The position numbers and the translations under genes were made by a program. This document shows, in pieces, positions 15,801 through 25,070 of a stretch of DNA of 44,352 nt. Every line of letters begins with the position of its first letter. The first letter of the stretch is position 1. The notes beneath the pieces are model-generated. The model had not been told where the DNA came from, did not search any database, and worked only from the letters and a program-made list of their open reading frames with translations. The stretch comes from Candidatus Moduliflexus flocculans. GTDB lineage: Bacteria; Moduliflexota; Moduliflexia; Moduliflexales; Moduliflexaceae. Location: positions 267,140-311,491 of the forward strand of contig DF820461.1 of the NCBI GenBank assembly GCA_000739515.1, in the 5' to 3' direction.

Positions 15801-15829
15801 AAGCCCGACAGGGAATTCCTGTCAGGCTT
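15801..15829. terminator. Terminator overlapping the stop codon of the SPFH gene
   Basis: AAGCCCGACAGG (15801-15812) and CCTGTCAGGCTT (15818-15829) pair at 11 of 12 positions plus a wobble, with T-rich tails on both sides. On the minus strand it ends the SPFH gene, whose TGA (15822-15824) lies inside the right arm. Bases 15592-15800 hold nothing else I can support. Confidence 0.7.
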
Positions 15830-17009
15830 GTTTTTTAACTTGAATTTCCTGAGAGTGTTTCATGATGACATCGTAATAGGGATGTTTATTGCTGCCGACG
15901 ATCCGCGCAATCTCGCTTTCAAATCGCTGGCGAAGCATCGGCTGTCCTTCGATTCGTTTTAATTCAGTCAGCACATCCGGAGTGATGCCCGCTTTCCGCA
16001 ATTCTAAAAGTGCCTGAGAGGTTAATTTATACCCTCGCTGCGTGAAGGGTTTCTCCTCAGGTTCTGCTGCCACAGGAGCAATAAGCTCCGTTTTTTCCTC
16101 GACAGCCGTTGGGGGCTTTGAGGAGTTCCCTCCTTGCTGATTGTTATATGCATCAATTCCGGCAGCCAGGCTCAGTCCCTGTTGGAAGAAATCGCCACTA
16201 CCACTGCCAGTGACAGATGTCATTGGAAATGGCATAAACACTTTTGTCGCCTGTCCATCGGCAATTTTCGCCAATGCTTCGAGATATTTGATTTTTAACA
16301 GGTCTTCAGTTGGTCTGCCTTTATGAATCGCATCATAGACAAGGGAAATGCGCTCTGCTTCGCCCTGTGCCTCAAGTCGGGCAGCTTCGCGCTTGCCTTC
16401 AGCAGCAGTAATCGCTGCTTTTTTTGATAATTCCGCTTCGGAAACTTTTCGCATCGCTTCCGCATAGCTTGGTGGTGGTGTGACAGCCTGCAACTCAACG
16501 CGGCGAATCGAAATGCCCCAATCACCACTGGCGTTCGAGACCTCATGCTGTAATTTTTTATTGATATTTTCGCGCCCGCTCAGGAGTTGTTCTAATGTTG
16601 TATTGCCGATAACATCGCGCAAGACGGTGCGAATCAACTGGTTGACAGCCACAATGACATTGTCAACCCCGTAAATGGCGCGTTCTGGATTGGAAATCTG
16701 ATAATACGCGATACTGTCCACTTCGAGTTGAACTTTATCGAACGTGATGACTGTCTGCGCAGGCAAATCTACCGTGCGTTCGCGTTGATCAACGAAATCC
16801 ACTTCTCCTGTCGTTTCTTTGAATTTTCGTTTTTCTTCGATAAACGGCCACATAAAATTCCAGCCTGGCCCTAATACGCGGTTGAACTTGCCGAACCGTT
16901 CGATAATGACCGCCTGCTGTTCCTTCACCGTAAAAATCGGCGTATGCAGGATGAGATACACCAAAATGGCAATAAAAATGGCCGCAACGATAATTCCTCC
17001 GATAACCAT
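15822..17009 (-). CDS. SPFH/stomatin-like membrane protein (paraslipin, QmcA type)
   Basis: 395 residues. A single N-terminal membrane anchor (1-22) is followed by the SPFH/band 7 domain (25-200) with VKEQQAVIIERFGKFNRVLGPGW, VDLPAQTVITFDKVQLEVDS and the HGxG-equivalent loops; an alanine/glutamate coiled coil (190-235, EGKREAARLEAQGEAERI) is the assembly region. Residues 300-395 add an acidic, proline-containing tail and a helical end (ALLELRKAGITPDVLTELKR) not seen in short QmcA. Paraslipins organise membrane microdomains and often associate with a NfeD partner, which is absent here. Family sure, cellular role inferred. Confidence 0.88.
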   Translation of the reverse strand: MVIGGIIVAAIFIAILVYLILHTPIFTVKEQQAVIIERFGKFNRVLGPGWNFMWPFIEEKRKFKETTGEVDFVDQRERTVDLPAQTVITFDKVQLEVDSIAYYQISNPERAIYGVDNVIVAVNQLIRTVLRDVIGNTTLEQLLSGRENINKKLQHEVSNASGDWGISIRRVELQAVTPPPSYAEAMRKVSEAELSKKAAITAAEGKREAARLEAQGEAERISLVYDAIHKGRPTEDLLKIKYLEALAKIADGQATKVFMPFPMTSVTGSGSGDFFQQGLSLAAGIDAYNNQQGGNSSKPPTAVEEKTELIAPVAAEPEEKPFTQRGYKLTSQALLELRKAGITPDVLTELKRIEGQPMLRQRFESEIARIVGSNKHPYYDVIMKHSQEIQVKKQA

Positions 17010-17189
17010 AGCGCTACTCCTTCTTTTGACGCAGAGACTGCTGTCCGGTATTCATCTGATTGATGAGGCACAACCTCTTCGAACTACGCATACATTAACA
17101 GACGTTTTCGATGCGGTCAAGAAAAAAATGCCGGTTTTCCTGTATATATGGCAAATAGTCTTTCAGGCCAACGAACGAATCGAGAACTG

Positions 17190-17993
17190 TCAGGCTGACG
17201 GCACGTGAAATATTTTCTCAATATTCCAATCGCGCAACGTTTCTAACATGCGATAATTGGTTAAATCGTACTGAATCGGCGTCAATACGGCGTATTTCTC
17301 TTTCAACAGGCGATAATCCACGTCAATTTCAGGGGCATCCGTCACTTCGACATGCTCGAGTTTCGGCCAATAATAGAGGCGCTCGAATGGGTCAATGCGT
17401 TCCTCATACACATCGAGCGAGGAAAAGCGCGCCTGTTTGGCGATGCGCAGTCCTTTGATTTCAGAGGCGTCGCATTCTGGCACGTTCAGATTTAGCAGCG
17501 TTCCGGCAGGCAGGTTGCCGCGCCGCATCATTTCTTCGCCAACCGTGACCGCTAATTCAGCCGCAAACGTAAAATCATGTTTTTTCGATCTGGTTGAGAG
17601 AATGTCTAACGACACCGCAAGCGCGGGAAGGCCGAACATGGCCGCTTCGGTCGCCGCCGAGACCGTGCCGGAATAGATAATGTGATTGCCAGTATTCGCG
17701 CCGCGATTAATGCCGGAAATGACTAAATCCGGGCGCATTTTCAGCAGCGCGTTGGCCGCTAATTTCACGCAATCGGCAGGCGTGCCGACCACAGCCGTTC
17801 CAGAAATGCGCGCGTCCACTTCGACTTGAAACACTTTCAGCGGATCAGATACCGTAATCGCATGTCCCACCGCGCTGCGTTCTGTGCTTGGCGCGACAAC
17901 ATGCGCCTGATGTCCCGCTCGCAGCAGCGCCTGATACATCGCCGCGATGCCATCGGCATAAATGCCGTCATCATTCGTCAATAAAATATTCAT
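17190..17993 (-). CDS. surE: 5'/3'-nucleotidase SurE
   Basis: 267 residues. Metal-dependent phosphatase acting on nucleoside monophosphates in the cytoplasm. The N-terminal MNILLTNDDGIYADG holds the metal-binding Asp 8 and 9, PSTERSAVGHAIT the conserved Ser/Gly loop, and VISGINRGANTGNHIIYSGT the third metal site (Asn) and phosphate loop. Length matches the family, with the C-terminal tail DYRLLKEKYAVLTPIQYDLT forming the usual swapped end. It stands between the SPFH gene and the DUF2298 gene, all on the minus strand but well separated. Confidence 0.95.
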   Translation of the reverse strand: MNILLTNDDGIYADGIAAMYQALLRAGHQAHVVAPSTERSAVGHAITVSDPLKVFQVEVDARISGTAVVGTPADCVKLAANALLKMRPDLVISGINRGANTGNHIIYSGTVSAATEAAMFGLPALAVSLDILSTRSKKHDFTFAAELAVTVGEEMMRRGNLPAGTLLNLNVPECDASEIKGLRIAKQARFSSLDVYEERIDPFERLYYWPKLEHVEVTDAPEIDVDYRLLKEKYAVLTPIQYDLTNYRMLETLRDWNIEKIFHVPSA

Positions 17994-18011
17994 CGTATAA
18001 TAACAGGGAGA

Positions 18012-18039
18012 TTGTCGGGCATTTTTTTATGCCTGACAA
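18012..18039 (-). terminator. Terminator hairpin after the DUF2298 gene
   Basis: TTGTCGGGCAT and ATGCCTGACAA pair with one wobble around a T-rich loop, 8 bases past the stop at 18047. On the minus strand it is followed by CTCCCTGTTATTATACG rather than a strict U tract. Confidence 0.5.
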
Positions 18040-18046
18040 CGCTGTT

Positions 18047-20233
18047 TTACTCCTTTTTCATGCGTGCTGGGTTCACTTCATAAATTGTAATCAACGGGTT
18101 GCGATACACAACTGGAAAATCGGCGGCAAAGGCGTCTAAGCCTGCATTATCGTATGTTTGACGCTCTAATGTCCCGACGTAAATATAATTGATCTGATAT
18201 TTTTGCAATAGTGGCAGAATCGCGGATTTGTCAATATTTTCATACATCTGTCGAATTTCATCTGTGCGCTCTGTGATTGATTTCCATGTCGGGTCGCGCC
18301 ACAAGGCTTCATGATTTCCCCAGCCTAAGACAGTAATGCGCCCCGTCGTGGCCGACACTCTTCCGAAAAACGAATATGGATTGCCTGTCGCCTCAAGAAT
18401 GACAGCCTGACGGTCGAGATGCTGCTGAATCCACATCAACGCTTCATATTCTTGCGGGTAATTGTACACAATATAACCGATGCCATTTAATGTGGGGAGA
18501 TAAAAGAGGCCGCCCTGTTTTTCGCCGCGAAAATGATTGGTTTTTTCGAATGTCGCACACGCCGGATAAATCAAGCAGACGCCGCAAAGCGCCGCCAGAC
18601 TGCCGCGCCATCCGATCCGAATCTTGCGTGGCAGCGTTTGCAGCAACGCTTGGGTTCGGAACAGCACGACTGGCGTGCCAAGCGATAACAGTATCCAGGC
18701 ATGGTACGTGAATTTGAAGATCGTGTTCTGGCGCTCTAATGGATGTCCATAAAAATCCTGAATATAAAAGATTTCACATCCTGCCAGGATCGCAAACGCC
18801 AGGCTGATCAGCAGCAGGGGCAAATCGGCGTGAGCGTTATTGAGAAGAGCGCGATGCCAGATCACAAAAAAGATCAGGCTGAATATGGCGGTCAATAGCA
18901 CCACGCGCACTGATATTCCAAGCCACCAGAATACACTGCCTAAAAGGATAAAATTGATCGTAATAATCGTGATTTCTTTTGAGGTCTGCCGCGTCGGCAG
19001 ATTTTCCAGGAGCATTGACAGCGCCATCGGCATGAGCGCGGCAAGAAATAAGGCGTAAATTTTTAGAAAATCAAGAATCCCGGTGCGCTGCGCTGCTGCC
19101 ACGACACGCAGATTTTTCAGAGAGAGTTGCGGCGTAAAATGCTGATAAAACGGCCAGAACGCGACGCGGCTGATTGCGATGAGCGCAACCGCAAGCCCGG
19201 CGCTCATGACGAGTTGCGTCAGCAAGGAGCGCTGAACAGCCTGCCGCGAGGCGCGAATCGCGGCGAACATGCCGCAGGCCGCCAGAATGACGGCAGGCGG
19301 GTAATCCCACGTATTGATGAATGCCGCGCTTCCCAGCGCCAAGCCGACGAAAAAAAATTGCGGAATGCGAACATACCGCGAGCCGCCATCAACATAAGCT
19401 GACAGCAATGCGATCAGCAGCGCCAAAAATGGAATCGCCATGAAGTGGGCGTGTAAATCTCCCAATAAGAAGCTAAAATACGGGAATTCGTTGATCGTGT
19501 CAGGAATAATGCGGGAACTGCGCCACCAGTCGAAAGGAAAAACATGACCTCGTTGAATGATTTGAATCAGGCCATCCATATTCGCAGCAACGACTAAAAG
19601 AAAAGATGAAAACAGGCCGTATGCGATATGCCGTGTCCAGTGATAGACCAGCCCGAAACTTGCCGCTGCTGACAACGCTGGGATGGTGGCGAGCGCGAGA
19701 TTAAAGCCGATCGGGGCAATTTCACCAAGTGCCTTGATCACGGTCGCCCAGATGACATAGCCGAAATAGTAATAATTGACGAATTCGCCTGCAAACCAGG
19801 AATCTTTCGGCGGAAAGCTTTCGGTTCGCAGCATCGCGTTCATCAGCATGAAATCCGGTTCTTTTTCCGCGCCGGTAATATCCGGGTTATACATTCTGAT
19901 CGCAAGAGCGACAAAAAAAACCCCTGCAAAAATTGCTTCTATGAGGAGAAAAAGAGGAATATGCGTTTTTAAGGTTTGCCAAATAGCGCGGCGATGCAAA
20001 AGAAGAAAGATACCATTCAGAATGCCGAATATGGCGAGAAACAGCGTGATTGTTGATGAGGTATAAGGCGCGATGTTGAGGCTGGCGGAAAGCCAGATGG
20101 CATAAGAGACGCAGAAAAGGCCGAATATTTTTGAGAGCGCAAAGCCTCGGTCAGGAAATCTCTGAAATACCGCGAAGGCCAGCGGAAAACTTCCCCAGCC
20201 TAATGTAAGAAAAAAAAGATACCAGACACGCAT
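18047..20233 (-). CDS. DUF2298/Chlor_Arch_YYY multispanning membrane protein
   Basis: 728 residues with about 14 membrane segments. The triple tyrosine in FVNYYYFGYVIW (Tyr 154-156) gives the family its YYY name, and LLGDLHAHFMAIPF carries the conserved Asp/His loop resembling the acidic first loop of GT-C glycosyltransferases. The last 130 residues are a soluble alpha/beta domain (for example ALMWIQQHLDRQAVILEATG), as in mannosyltransferase-like proteins. Family members are thought to be lipid-linked sugar transferases, but no reaction is established. The family is best known from Chloroflexi and archaea, so its presence may mark transfer or a related lineage. Confidence 0.82.
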   Translation of the reverse strand: MRVWYLFFLTLGWGSFPLAFAVFQRFPDRGFALSKIFGLFCVSYAIWLSASLNIAPYTSSTITLFLAIFGILNGIFLLLHRRAIWQTLKTHIPLFLLIEAIFAGVFFVALAIRMYNPDITGAEKEPDFMLMNAMLRTESFPPKDSWFAGEFVNYYYFGYVIWATVIKALGEIAPIGFNLALATIPALSAAASFGLVYHWTRHIAYGLFSSFLLVVAANMDGLIQIIQRGHVFPFDWWRSSRIIPDTINEFPYFSFLLGDLHAHFMAIPFLALLIALLSAYVDGGSRYVRIPQFFFVGLALGSAAFINTWDYPPAVILAACGMFAAIRASRQAVQRSLLTQLVMSAGLAVALIAISRVAFWPFYQHFTPQLSLKNLRVVAAAQRTGILDFLKIYALFLAALMPMALSMLLENLPTRQTSKEITIITINFILLGSVFWWLGISVRVVLLTAIFSLIFFVIWHRALLNNAHADLPLLLISLAFAILAGCEIFYIQDFYGHPLERQNTIFKFTYHAWILLSLGTPVVLFRTQALLQTLPRKIRIGWRGSLAALCGVCLIYPACATFEKTNHFRGEKQGGLFYLPTLNGIGYIVYNYPQEYEALMWIQQHLDRQAVILEATGNPYSFFGRVSATTGRITVLGWGNHEALWRDPTWKSITERTDEIRQMYENIDKSAILPLLQKYQINYIYVGTLERQTYDNAGLDAFAADFPVVYRNPLITIYEVNPARMKKE

Positions 20234-20289
20234 AAATGATTATTCATAGGGGCAAGCCGCTGATTTTGAGTGGGGGCATATAAACATTA

Positions 20290-20316
20290 AGATGCCCTGG
20301 AATGTTTCCAGGGCAT
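20290..20316 (-). terminator. Terminator hairpin after lipoprotein gene
   Basis: GATGCCCTGG and CCAGGGCATC form perfect 10-base arms around a 7-base loop; on the minus strand TTAATGTTTAT follows. It ends the lipoprotein transcript. Confidence 0.7.
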
Positions 20317-20331
20317 CTTCCATGAGAAGAG

Positions 20332-21126
20332 CTATTCCTGATAAATCTTGATGTTCGAGTAGATCGCGTTGTCCGGGCTGACGCCGCCGACAAACATACC
20401 TGTTCCGCCGAACATGAAACGCATCGAATCGCCTGGCCAGAAACCATCGCCGGAGAATAACAGTTGACCGTCTCTGTATCCTTCGGTATGGCCGTTTTTC
20501 ACGGTGATCACCCAGTGATACGTTTTTGTCGAATCCCAATCAAGATAGGCAGGCCCAACAAACACGCCGTTATCGCCGTGTTCCATCCAACTCCAGAGTT
20601 CAAAGCCAGAGACACCACCACAGCCGCCTTTAACCTTCATGCCATCCACAGAGGATTCTCCGCCGGGGTAATATGCCATTTTGATCATCTGGAAGAGGCA
20701 GTGATCAATAACTTGCCATTGCGTCCAATCCGTGCCTAACGGCGCATCTTGCATGAACAGCAACGTGGCCTGATCATCGGGGTCATGATACCACTCGCCA
20801 GCAGTCAAGCCTTTCGTATCAAATTCGATGCGGAAATTCCCTTTAATTTGCGTATCGTAGATGATATAGCCGCCATCTGCCGTGATATGATACCCTTCTG
20901 ACGTAAATTCGCCGCCGCCGATTGATGTAGCGACCGACGTGCCATTTTTCAGCGAATCGGAAATTTGCAGATTTTTCCCGCTCCCACCGTCTGAGGATGG
21001 CAAACCCGGCGTTGCTGGAGAATCGTTATCGTCATCATCACCCATACATCCCACAAGCCCCGCAATCATCCCAAAACATACAAACGCTCTCACCAGCGCC
21101 ATTCCCCATTGATGTTTTTTCATCAT
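20332..21126 (-). CDS. Lipoprotein with concanavalin/LamG-like domain
   Basis: 264 residues. Signal peptide with lipobox LVGC (Cys 27), so it is lipid-anchored. An acidic, low-complexity stretch (GDDDDNDSPATPG, 29-41) follows the anchor. Residues 50-264 are beta-rich with EGYHITADGGYIIYDTQI, FRIEFDTKGLTAGEW and the end VSPDNAIYSNIKIY, the pattern of concanavalin-like jelly rolls (laminin G or DUF1080-type) that bind glycans. Two close Cys pairs (CGG and CLF region) may be disulfide bonded. No catalytic residues are recognised. A surface carbohydrate-binding protein is the best guess. Confidence 0.7.
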   Translation of the reverse strand: MMKKHQWGMALVRAFVCFGMIAGLVGCMGDDDDNDSPATPGLPSSDGGSGKNLQISDSLKNGTSVATSIGGGEFTSEGYHITADGGYIIYDTQIKGNFRIEFDTKGLTAGEWYHDPDDQATLLFMQDAPLGTDWTQWQVIDHCLFQMIKMAYYPGGESSVDGMKVKGGCGGVSGFELWSWMEHGDNGVFVGPAYLDWDSTKTYHWVITVKNGHTEGYRDGQLLFSGDGFWPGDSMRFMFGGTGMFVGGVSPDNAIYSNIKIYQE

Positions 21127-21200
21127 ATTGCTCCTCTTGCATGGCTGATATTACAAAAAAATTATGCAATACCAGTATGTGATACATTCAATCGCGTCGA

Positions 21201-21279
21201 ACTATTCAAAATACGTTCATTTTTTTCTTAATCATCCCTGCCGCTGATTAAGAAACGTTTGATGCGGCGCTTGAATAGT
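21201..21279. repeat. Nested inverted repeats in the 21127-21481 intergenic region
   Basis: Outer arms ACTATTCAA (21201-21209) and TTGAATAGT (21271-21279) enclose inner arms TTTCTTAATCA (21224-21234) and TGATTAAGAAA (21245-21255), all perfect. It is 75 bases upstream of the lipoprotein start. The rest of this 355-base stretch holds no gene I can support. Confidence 0.6.
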
Positions 21280-21481
21280 CAGCGCAATGCCCCTGATTTT
21301 CGAGACTGCGCGAATTGCTCGCGCAAACGACACGCCTGCCGTATTTGCTGCTATTTTGTCAATCAAAAAAGCGCATTGCCTGACAAGAACATGTTTGTGG
21401 CGCAATGACAGGTAAAAAATAAGAATTTCTGAAGAAGGGATGGACTCTGAAAAACAGGCTGATTTTATTTAAAGAATTGAA

Positions 21482-21554
21482 TGGTCCCAACGGGACTCGA
21501 ACCCGTGTTTTCGACGTGAGAGGCCGACATCCTAGACCGCTAGATGATGGGACC
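21482..21554 (-). tRNA. tRNA-Glu (anticodon CTC)
   Basis: On the minus strand the gene begins GGTCCCATCATCTAGCGG and ends CGGGTTCGAGTCCCGTTGGG then ACC. The acceptor stem GGTCCCA/TGGGACC is perfect, the TTCGAGTCCC T-arm and TCTAGCGGTCTAGGA D-arm are canonical, and the anticodon loop CTCTCAC gives CTC, which reads GAG. The discriminator is A and CCA is not encoded. The body is the usual bacterial glutamate type. Confidence 0.95.
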
Positions 21555-21654
21555 ATGTATTTATGGAATACGAAGACGTTATGGAGACGCAGGATGTTCT
21601 GTCAAGATATTTTTATGAAAAACTCGCGCTCTGCGACAGAAGAGGTTCGCGCCA

Positions 21655-22068
21655 TCATGCTCCCATAACTTTGATAATCAAACGTTTCGGGCGCTGCCCG
21701 TCAAATTCGGCGTAATAAATTTGCTGCCAGGGACCGAGGTCGAGGCGGCCATTAGTAACTGGCACGATGACTTCATGATGCATCAACAGGCTCTTGAGGT
21801 GGCTGTCGCCATTAGTTTCGCCGGTGCGATGATGGCGATAATCTGACTGATACGGCGCGAGATGTTCAAGCCAGTCGTCAATATCCTGAATCAGGCCGCT
21901 TTCAGCGTCATTTACATAGACCGCCGCTGTGATGTGCATGGCCGACACGAGAATCATGCCTTCTCGAATATCGCTCTCTTGCAGAGCCTGTTCGACTTCT
22001 GACGTGATATTGATGTATTCCCGGTGCTTTTTGGTTTGAAATGTCAAATATTTTGTATGAAATTTCAT
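21655..22068 (-). CDS. YjbQ-family (UPF0047) protein
   Basis: 137 residues, the whole family length. Conserved stretches include GMILVSAMHITAAVYVNDAE, the histidines in YRHHRTGETNGDSHLKSLL (metal site) and the C-terminal GPWQQIYYAEFDGQRPKRL. These His and Asp residues fit the trimeric UPF0047/YjbQ fold, some members of which show weak thiamine-phosphate synthase activity in vitro; physiological role is unclear. It is not near thiamine genes here. Confidence 0.92.
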   Translation of the reverse strand: MKFHTKYLTFQTKKHREYINITSEVEQALQESDIREGMILVSAMHITAAVYVNDAESGLIQDIDDWLEHLAPYQSDYRHHRTGETNGDSHLKSLLMHHEVIVPVTNGRLDLGPWQQIYYAEFDGQRPKRLIIKVMGA

Positions 22069-22123
22069 GACATGGCAACGCGCTGTCTCGTCGTCGGAAC
22101 ATAATTTCGACGCGCAAACAGAA

Positions 22124-22465
22124 TCATTTCGACAACTGACAGGGGAGTTTTTCGTTCGATTTTACAGGAAAAGTCAGGCTCGCAACGGTATCGCCCGACA
22201 CCATGATCGTGACCGACATGTCATAATCATGATCTGGCCAACTAAAAATGCGGGAGAACCAACTTCCACCCGGCTTCAATTGGATAATCGTTTTGGCGTT
22301 GCCATTCGTAATCCAGAATTGATTGTCATGCGTATGGATTTCGCCGTGAATGTCCAACGTGATCCCTTTTTTATGAATCGCAACATTGACTGGTTCGTTC
22401 GTATGTTTTTCAAGAAAGGCGGCTAATTTCGATGCCTTGACGGTTGTCGGTCGTTGTTTGCTCAC
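22124..22465 (-). CDS. Hypothetical beta-rich protein
   Basis: 113 residues from the GTG at 22465, chosen because GAGGGGG lies 9 bases upstream on the minus strand; an open frame continues to an ATG at 22549 without a ribosome site. The sequence is beta-rich with VNVAIHKKGITLDIHGEIHT and FWITNGNAKTIIQLKPGGSW, and no membrane segment or signal. A short patch, SWFSRIFSWPDHDYDM, may be an exposed aromatic surface. I do not recognise the family. It stands upstream of yjbQ on the same strand with 55 bases between. Confidence 0.6.
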   Translation of the reverse strand: MSKQRPTTVKASKLAAFLEKHTNEPVNVAIHKKGITLDIHGEIHTHDNQFWITNGNAKTIIQLKPGGSWFSRIFSWPDHDYDMSVTIMVSGDTVASLTFPVKSNEKLPCQLSK

Positions 22466-22654
22466 GTTATTTTCCCCCTCGTTATGATCGTCTGTTTGCA
22501 TGTGAAAAACATGCAAAAGCATACTCATATTGCGAGAGAAGTCAAGCAAAAATTATTGGTTCTCGACGATATACCGCAAGAACGCACCATGCGGAAGCAA
22601 AAAAACTGGCAGGTCATGCCGCTTTCTGACGGCGATGTCCGTCAATCACGGCGA

Positions 22655-23860
22655 TTAAAATGGCGGCTTCGGGAGCGTGAAACGGAATGTTGTTCCCTTG
22701 CCGGCCTCGCTTTCCGCCCATAAATTGCCATGATTTTGTGCGACCAATTCCTTGCACAACACTAATCCTAACCCCGTTCCTTTTTCGCCAGAAGTGCCGA
22801 CCCGAATGAATTTGACGTCAATCCGAAAGAGTTTTTCAAGCTCTTCCGGTTTCATGCCAATTCCGGTATCGCTCACCATAATTTCAATGTATTCGTTATT
22901 TTCGCGTTCAGACAAGTGAATCGCGCCTCCTGTGGGCGTGAATTTCAGAGCATTGGACAGAAGATTGCGAAATACCGTATTGATCATATTGAGATCGGCA
23001 TACACCATCACGGTCGGGGAGAGGTTATTAAAAATGGCAATCTGTTTATGTTCCATGTTTGCTTGAAAGAGCGCAATGGCCGTTCCCGCAACGCGATGCG
23101 GAGAAATTTCCTGCGGAAAGTAATCAATCGCGCCGCGTTGCAAACGCGACCAGGTCAACAAGTTTTCCAAAAGTTCATAGACTGTTTTCGACGTTTTTTG
23201 GAGCGCCTCGAACCCTTTTTTCAAATCATCGAGCGAGTAGGCTTCAATATTTTCTGAAAACAATTGGGTCATGCCGATCAGACCGTTAAACGGGGTGCGG
23301 AGATCGTGAGCAATGATGGAAAAAAATTTATCTTTACTGGCATTCGCAAGCGCCAATGCCTGTTTTTGTGCTTCCAATTCAGCGGTACGCTTTTTGACCT
23401 GCTCTTCAAGAATCGCGTTCATATTGTGCAGCAATCGGTTCTGTTCCGCTAATTGCCGCTCATGGTCATATTTAAGAATCGCTTCTTTGACCGTTAAAAT
23501 TAAGTCGGTCGCTTCCCAGGGTTTCGCGATGTAACGATATAGACTGGCATGATTGATCGCGTTGGTCACCGCCAGCAAATCGGCCTGCCCGGTCAACATG
23601 ATTTTCAGCGTTTTCGGCGACAATTCGTGGATTCGTCGAAGCAATTCATCGCCTTTCATATCTGGCATGATATGGTCTGAAATCATCACAGGAATATCGC
23701 TCTGATCCGCCAGGAGTTCTTCGAACAGTTCCAGCGCATCCTGACCATTTTCCGCTGTTTCGACGACAAAATCATCGCCGAATTCTTTTTTTAATTCGCG
23801 TTTCAGGCTTTTGAGCACAATATCTTCATCGTCCACGCAAAAAATCACTCGTTCTCCCAT
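22655..23860 (-). CDS. Response regulator-histidine kinase hybrid (REC-HisKA-HATPase)
   Basis: 401 residues from the ATG at 23860, where GAGGAGGAG sits 6 bases upstream; a longer reading to 23914 lacks that. A receiver domain (1-125) with acidic pocket DDED, phosphoacceptor Asp 62 in MISDHIMP and Lys 113 in YIAKPW comes first, then a coiled coil (130-175), the HisKA box SIIAHDLRTP (His 185) and an HATPase domain with NLLSNALKFTP, VSDTGIGMKP and GEKGTGLGLVLC. There is no membrane or periplasmic sensor, so the kinase is probably controlled by phosphorylation of its own receiver. No cognate response regulator is next to it. Confidence 0.92.
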   Translation of the reverse strand: MGERVIFCVDDEDIVLKSLKRELKKEFGDDFVVETAENGQDALELFEELLADQSDIPVMISDHIMPDMKGDELLRRIHELSPKTLKIMLTGQADLLAVTNAINHASLYRYIAKPWEATDLILTVKEAILKYDHERQLAEQNRLLHNMNAILEEQVKKRTAELEAQKQALALANASKDKFFSIIAHDLRTPFNGLIGMTQLFSENIEAYSLDDLKKGFEALQKTSKTVYELLENLLTWSRLQRGAIDYFPQEISPHRVAGTAIALFQANMEHKQIAIFNNLSPTVMVYADLNMINTVFRNLLSNALKFTPTGGAIHLSERENNEYIEIMVSDTGIGMKPEELEKLFRIDVKFIRVGTSGEKGTGLGLVLCKELVAQNHGNLWAESEAGKGTTFRFTLPKPPF

Positions 23861-24011
23861 GCGATCTCCTCCTCTGATAGATACTTCTGAAAAATAGGTG
23901 GTGGTATTTCTCAAAAAGTTAAATCGTCAAGCAAGTTTTCTGAAGAAACTTCCCATATTGCGCTGAATGCTGTGGCAACGCGAAAAAGTTGCGCCAGAGA
24001 GATGCAATGTC

Positions 24012-24104
24012 ATACCAATTGTCTTCGAATAGATCGTAAATCGTAGGGCGAAACTGAAGTTTCGACGTACAACGCGAATATGATCTTCAAAAGGCAATTG
24101 GTAT
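24012..24104. repeat. Palindromic element in the 23861-24316 intergenic region
   Basis: Perfect 10-base ends ATACCAATTG / CAATTGGTAT (24012-24021, 24095-24104), and weaker complementarity through the interior to a perfect centre CGAAACT-ga-AGTTTCG (24049-24064). It contains no reading frame and looks like a decayed MITE-like hairpin. The rest of the 456-base gap holds no gene I can support; the motif GCAAACGTTGGCACTCCGAA at 24124-24143 resembles text near 39030. Confidence 0.55.
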
Positions 24105-24316
24105 CACTTCTCGAACGGCGAAAGCAAACGTTGGCACTCCGAAGACCTGAATAGCTGCCATCCGTCAACGTGAACGCGCAAAAACACTGAAGGGGTTTTG
24201 AGATTTTGGCGAGAAAAGTGTTGACTCTCACACGCATCGTCATAATACACAATTCGTCATTTGTTCGTTCTCGGCATTGTCGTGGATAGGGGGAGCTGCG
24301 GGATAATAAACACGCT

Positions 24317-25057
24317 ATGAATCATGAGCAAATCATTACCGTCGCGCATGTCAGCAAGACGTTTCCGAACGGAGTGGCGGCGCTTCAGGATTTTTCGCTG
24401 ACGGTCAATCGTCGGGAAGTTGTTGTGGTAATCGGCCCTTCTGGCTCCGGGAAATCAACGTTTTTGCGCTGTCTCAACGGTTTGGAAGAACGCGATAGCG
24501 GTTTCATTGAGATTGATGGCATTCCGTTAGATCATCATAAAAAACATCGCCTCGAAATTCGGAAAGAAGTTGGCATGGTGTTTCAGTCCTTTAATCTCTT
24601 TCCGCATCTGACGGTCAAGCAGAATATCAATCTTGCGCAGAAACTCGTGCGCAAAAAATCGGAACGCGAGGCGGTTGGCATGACGATGCAACTGTTGGAA
24701 AAAGTCGGCATTCAGGAGAAAGCTGATAGTTATCCGGCGCAGTTGAGCGGCGGGCAGCAGCAGCGAGTCGCGATTGCGCGGGCGTTAGCGATGATGCCAA
24801 AAGTCATGCTGTTCGACGAAGCCACCAGTGCGTTAGACCCGGAGATGATTGGCGAAGTGTTGGACGTTATGAAAACATTGGCGCGCGAAGGGATGACGAT
24901 GATTGTCGTGACCCATGAAATGGGGTTCGCCAGAGAAGTCGGCGACCGGATCGTCTTTATGGAACATGGCCGTATCGTCGAAGAAGCCGACGCCGGACAA
25001 TTTTTTACCGCGCCAAAACATGAGCGGACGCAGGCCTTTCTGAGTCAGATTTTATAG
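24317..25057 (+). CDS. glnQ: Polar amino-acid ABC transporter ATP-binding protein (GlnQ/HisP type)
   Basis: 246 residues. Walker A GPSGSGKST (40-48), Q-loop VFQSFNLFPH, signature LSGGQQQRVAIARALAMMP (143-161) and Walker B VMLFDEATSALDPE are complete. The AIARALAM and DEATSALDPEMIGEVLDVMK stretches are characteristic of PAAT-type ATPases that power uptake of glutamine, glutamate, histidine or cystine. The next plus-strand gene is a matching binding protein (25512), but no permease gene is found between or beside them. No strong ribosome binding site. Confidence 0.93.
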   Translation: MNHEQIITVAHVSKTFPNGVAALQDFSLTVNRREVVVVIGPSGSGKSTFLRCLNGLEERDSGFIEIDGIPLDHHKKHRLEIRKEVGMVFQSFNLFPHLTVKQNINLAQKLVRKKSEREAVGMTMQLLEKVGIQEKADSYPAQLSGGQQQRVAIARALAMMPKVMLFDEATSALDPEMIGEVLDVMKTLAREGMTMIVVTHEMGFAREVGDRIVFMEHGRIVEEADAGQFFTAPKHERTQAFLSQIL

Positions 25058-25070
25058 CGATAACCATATT

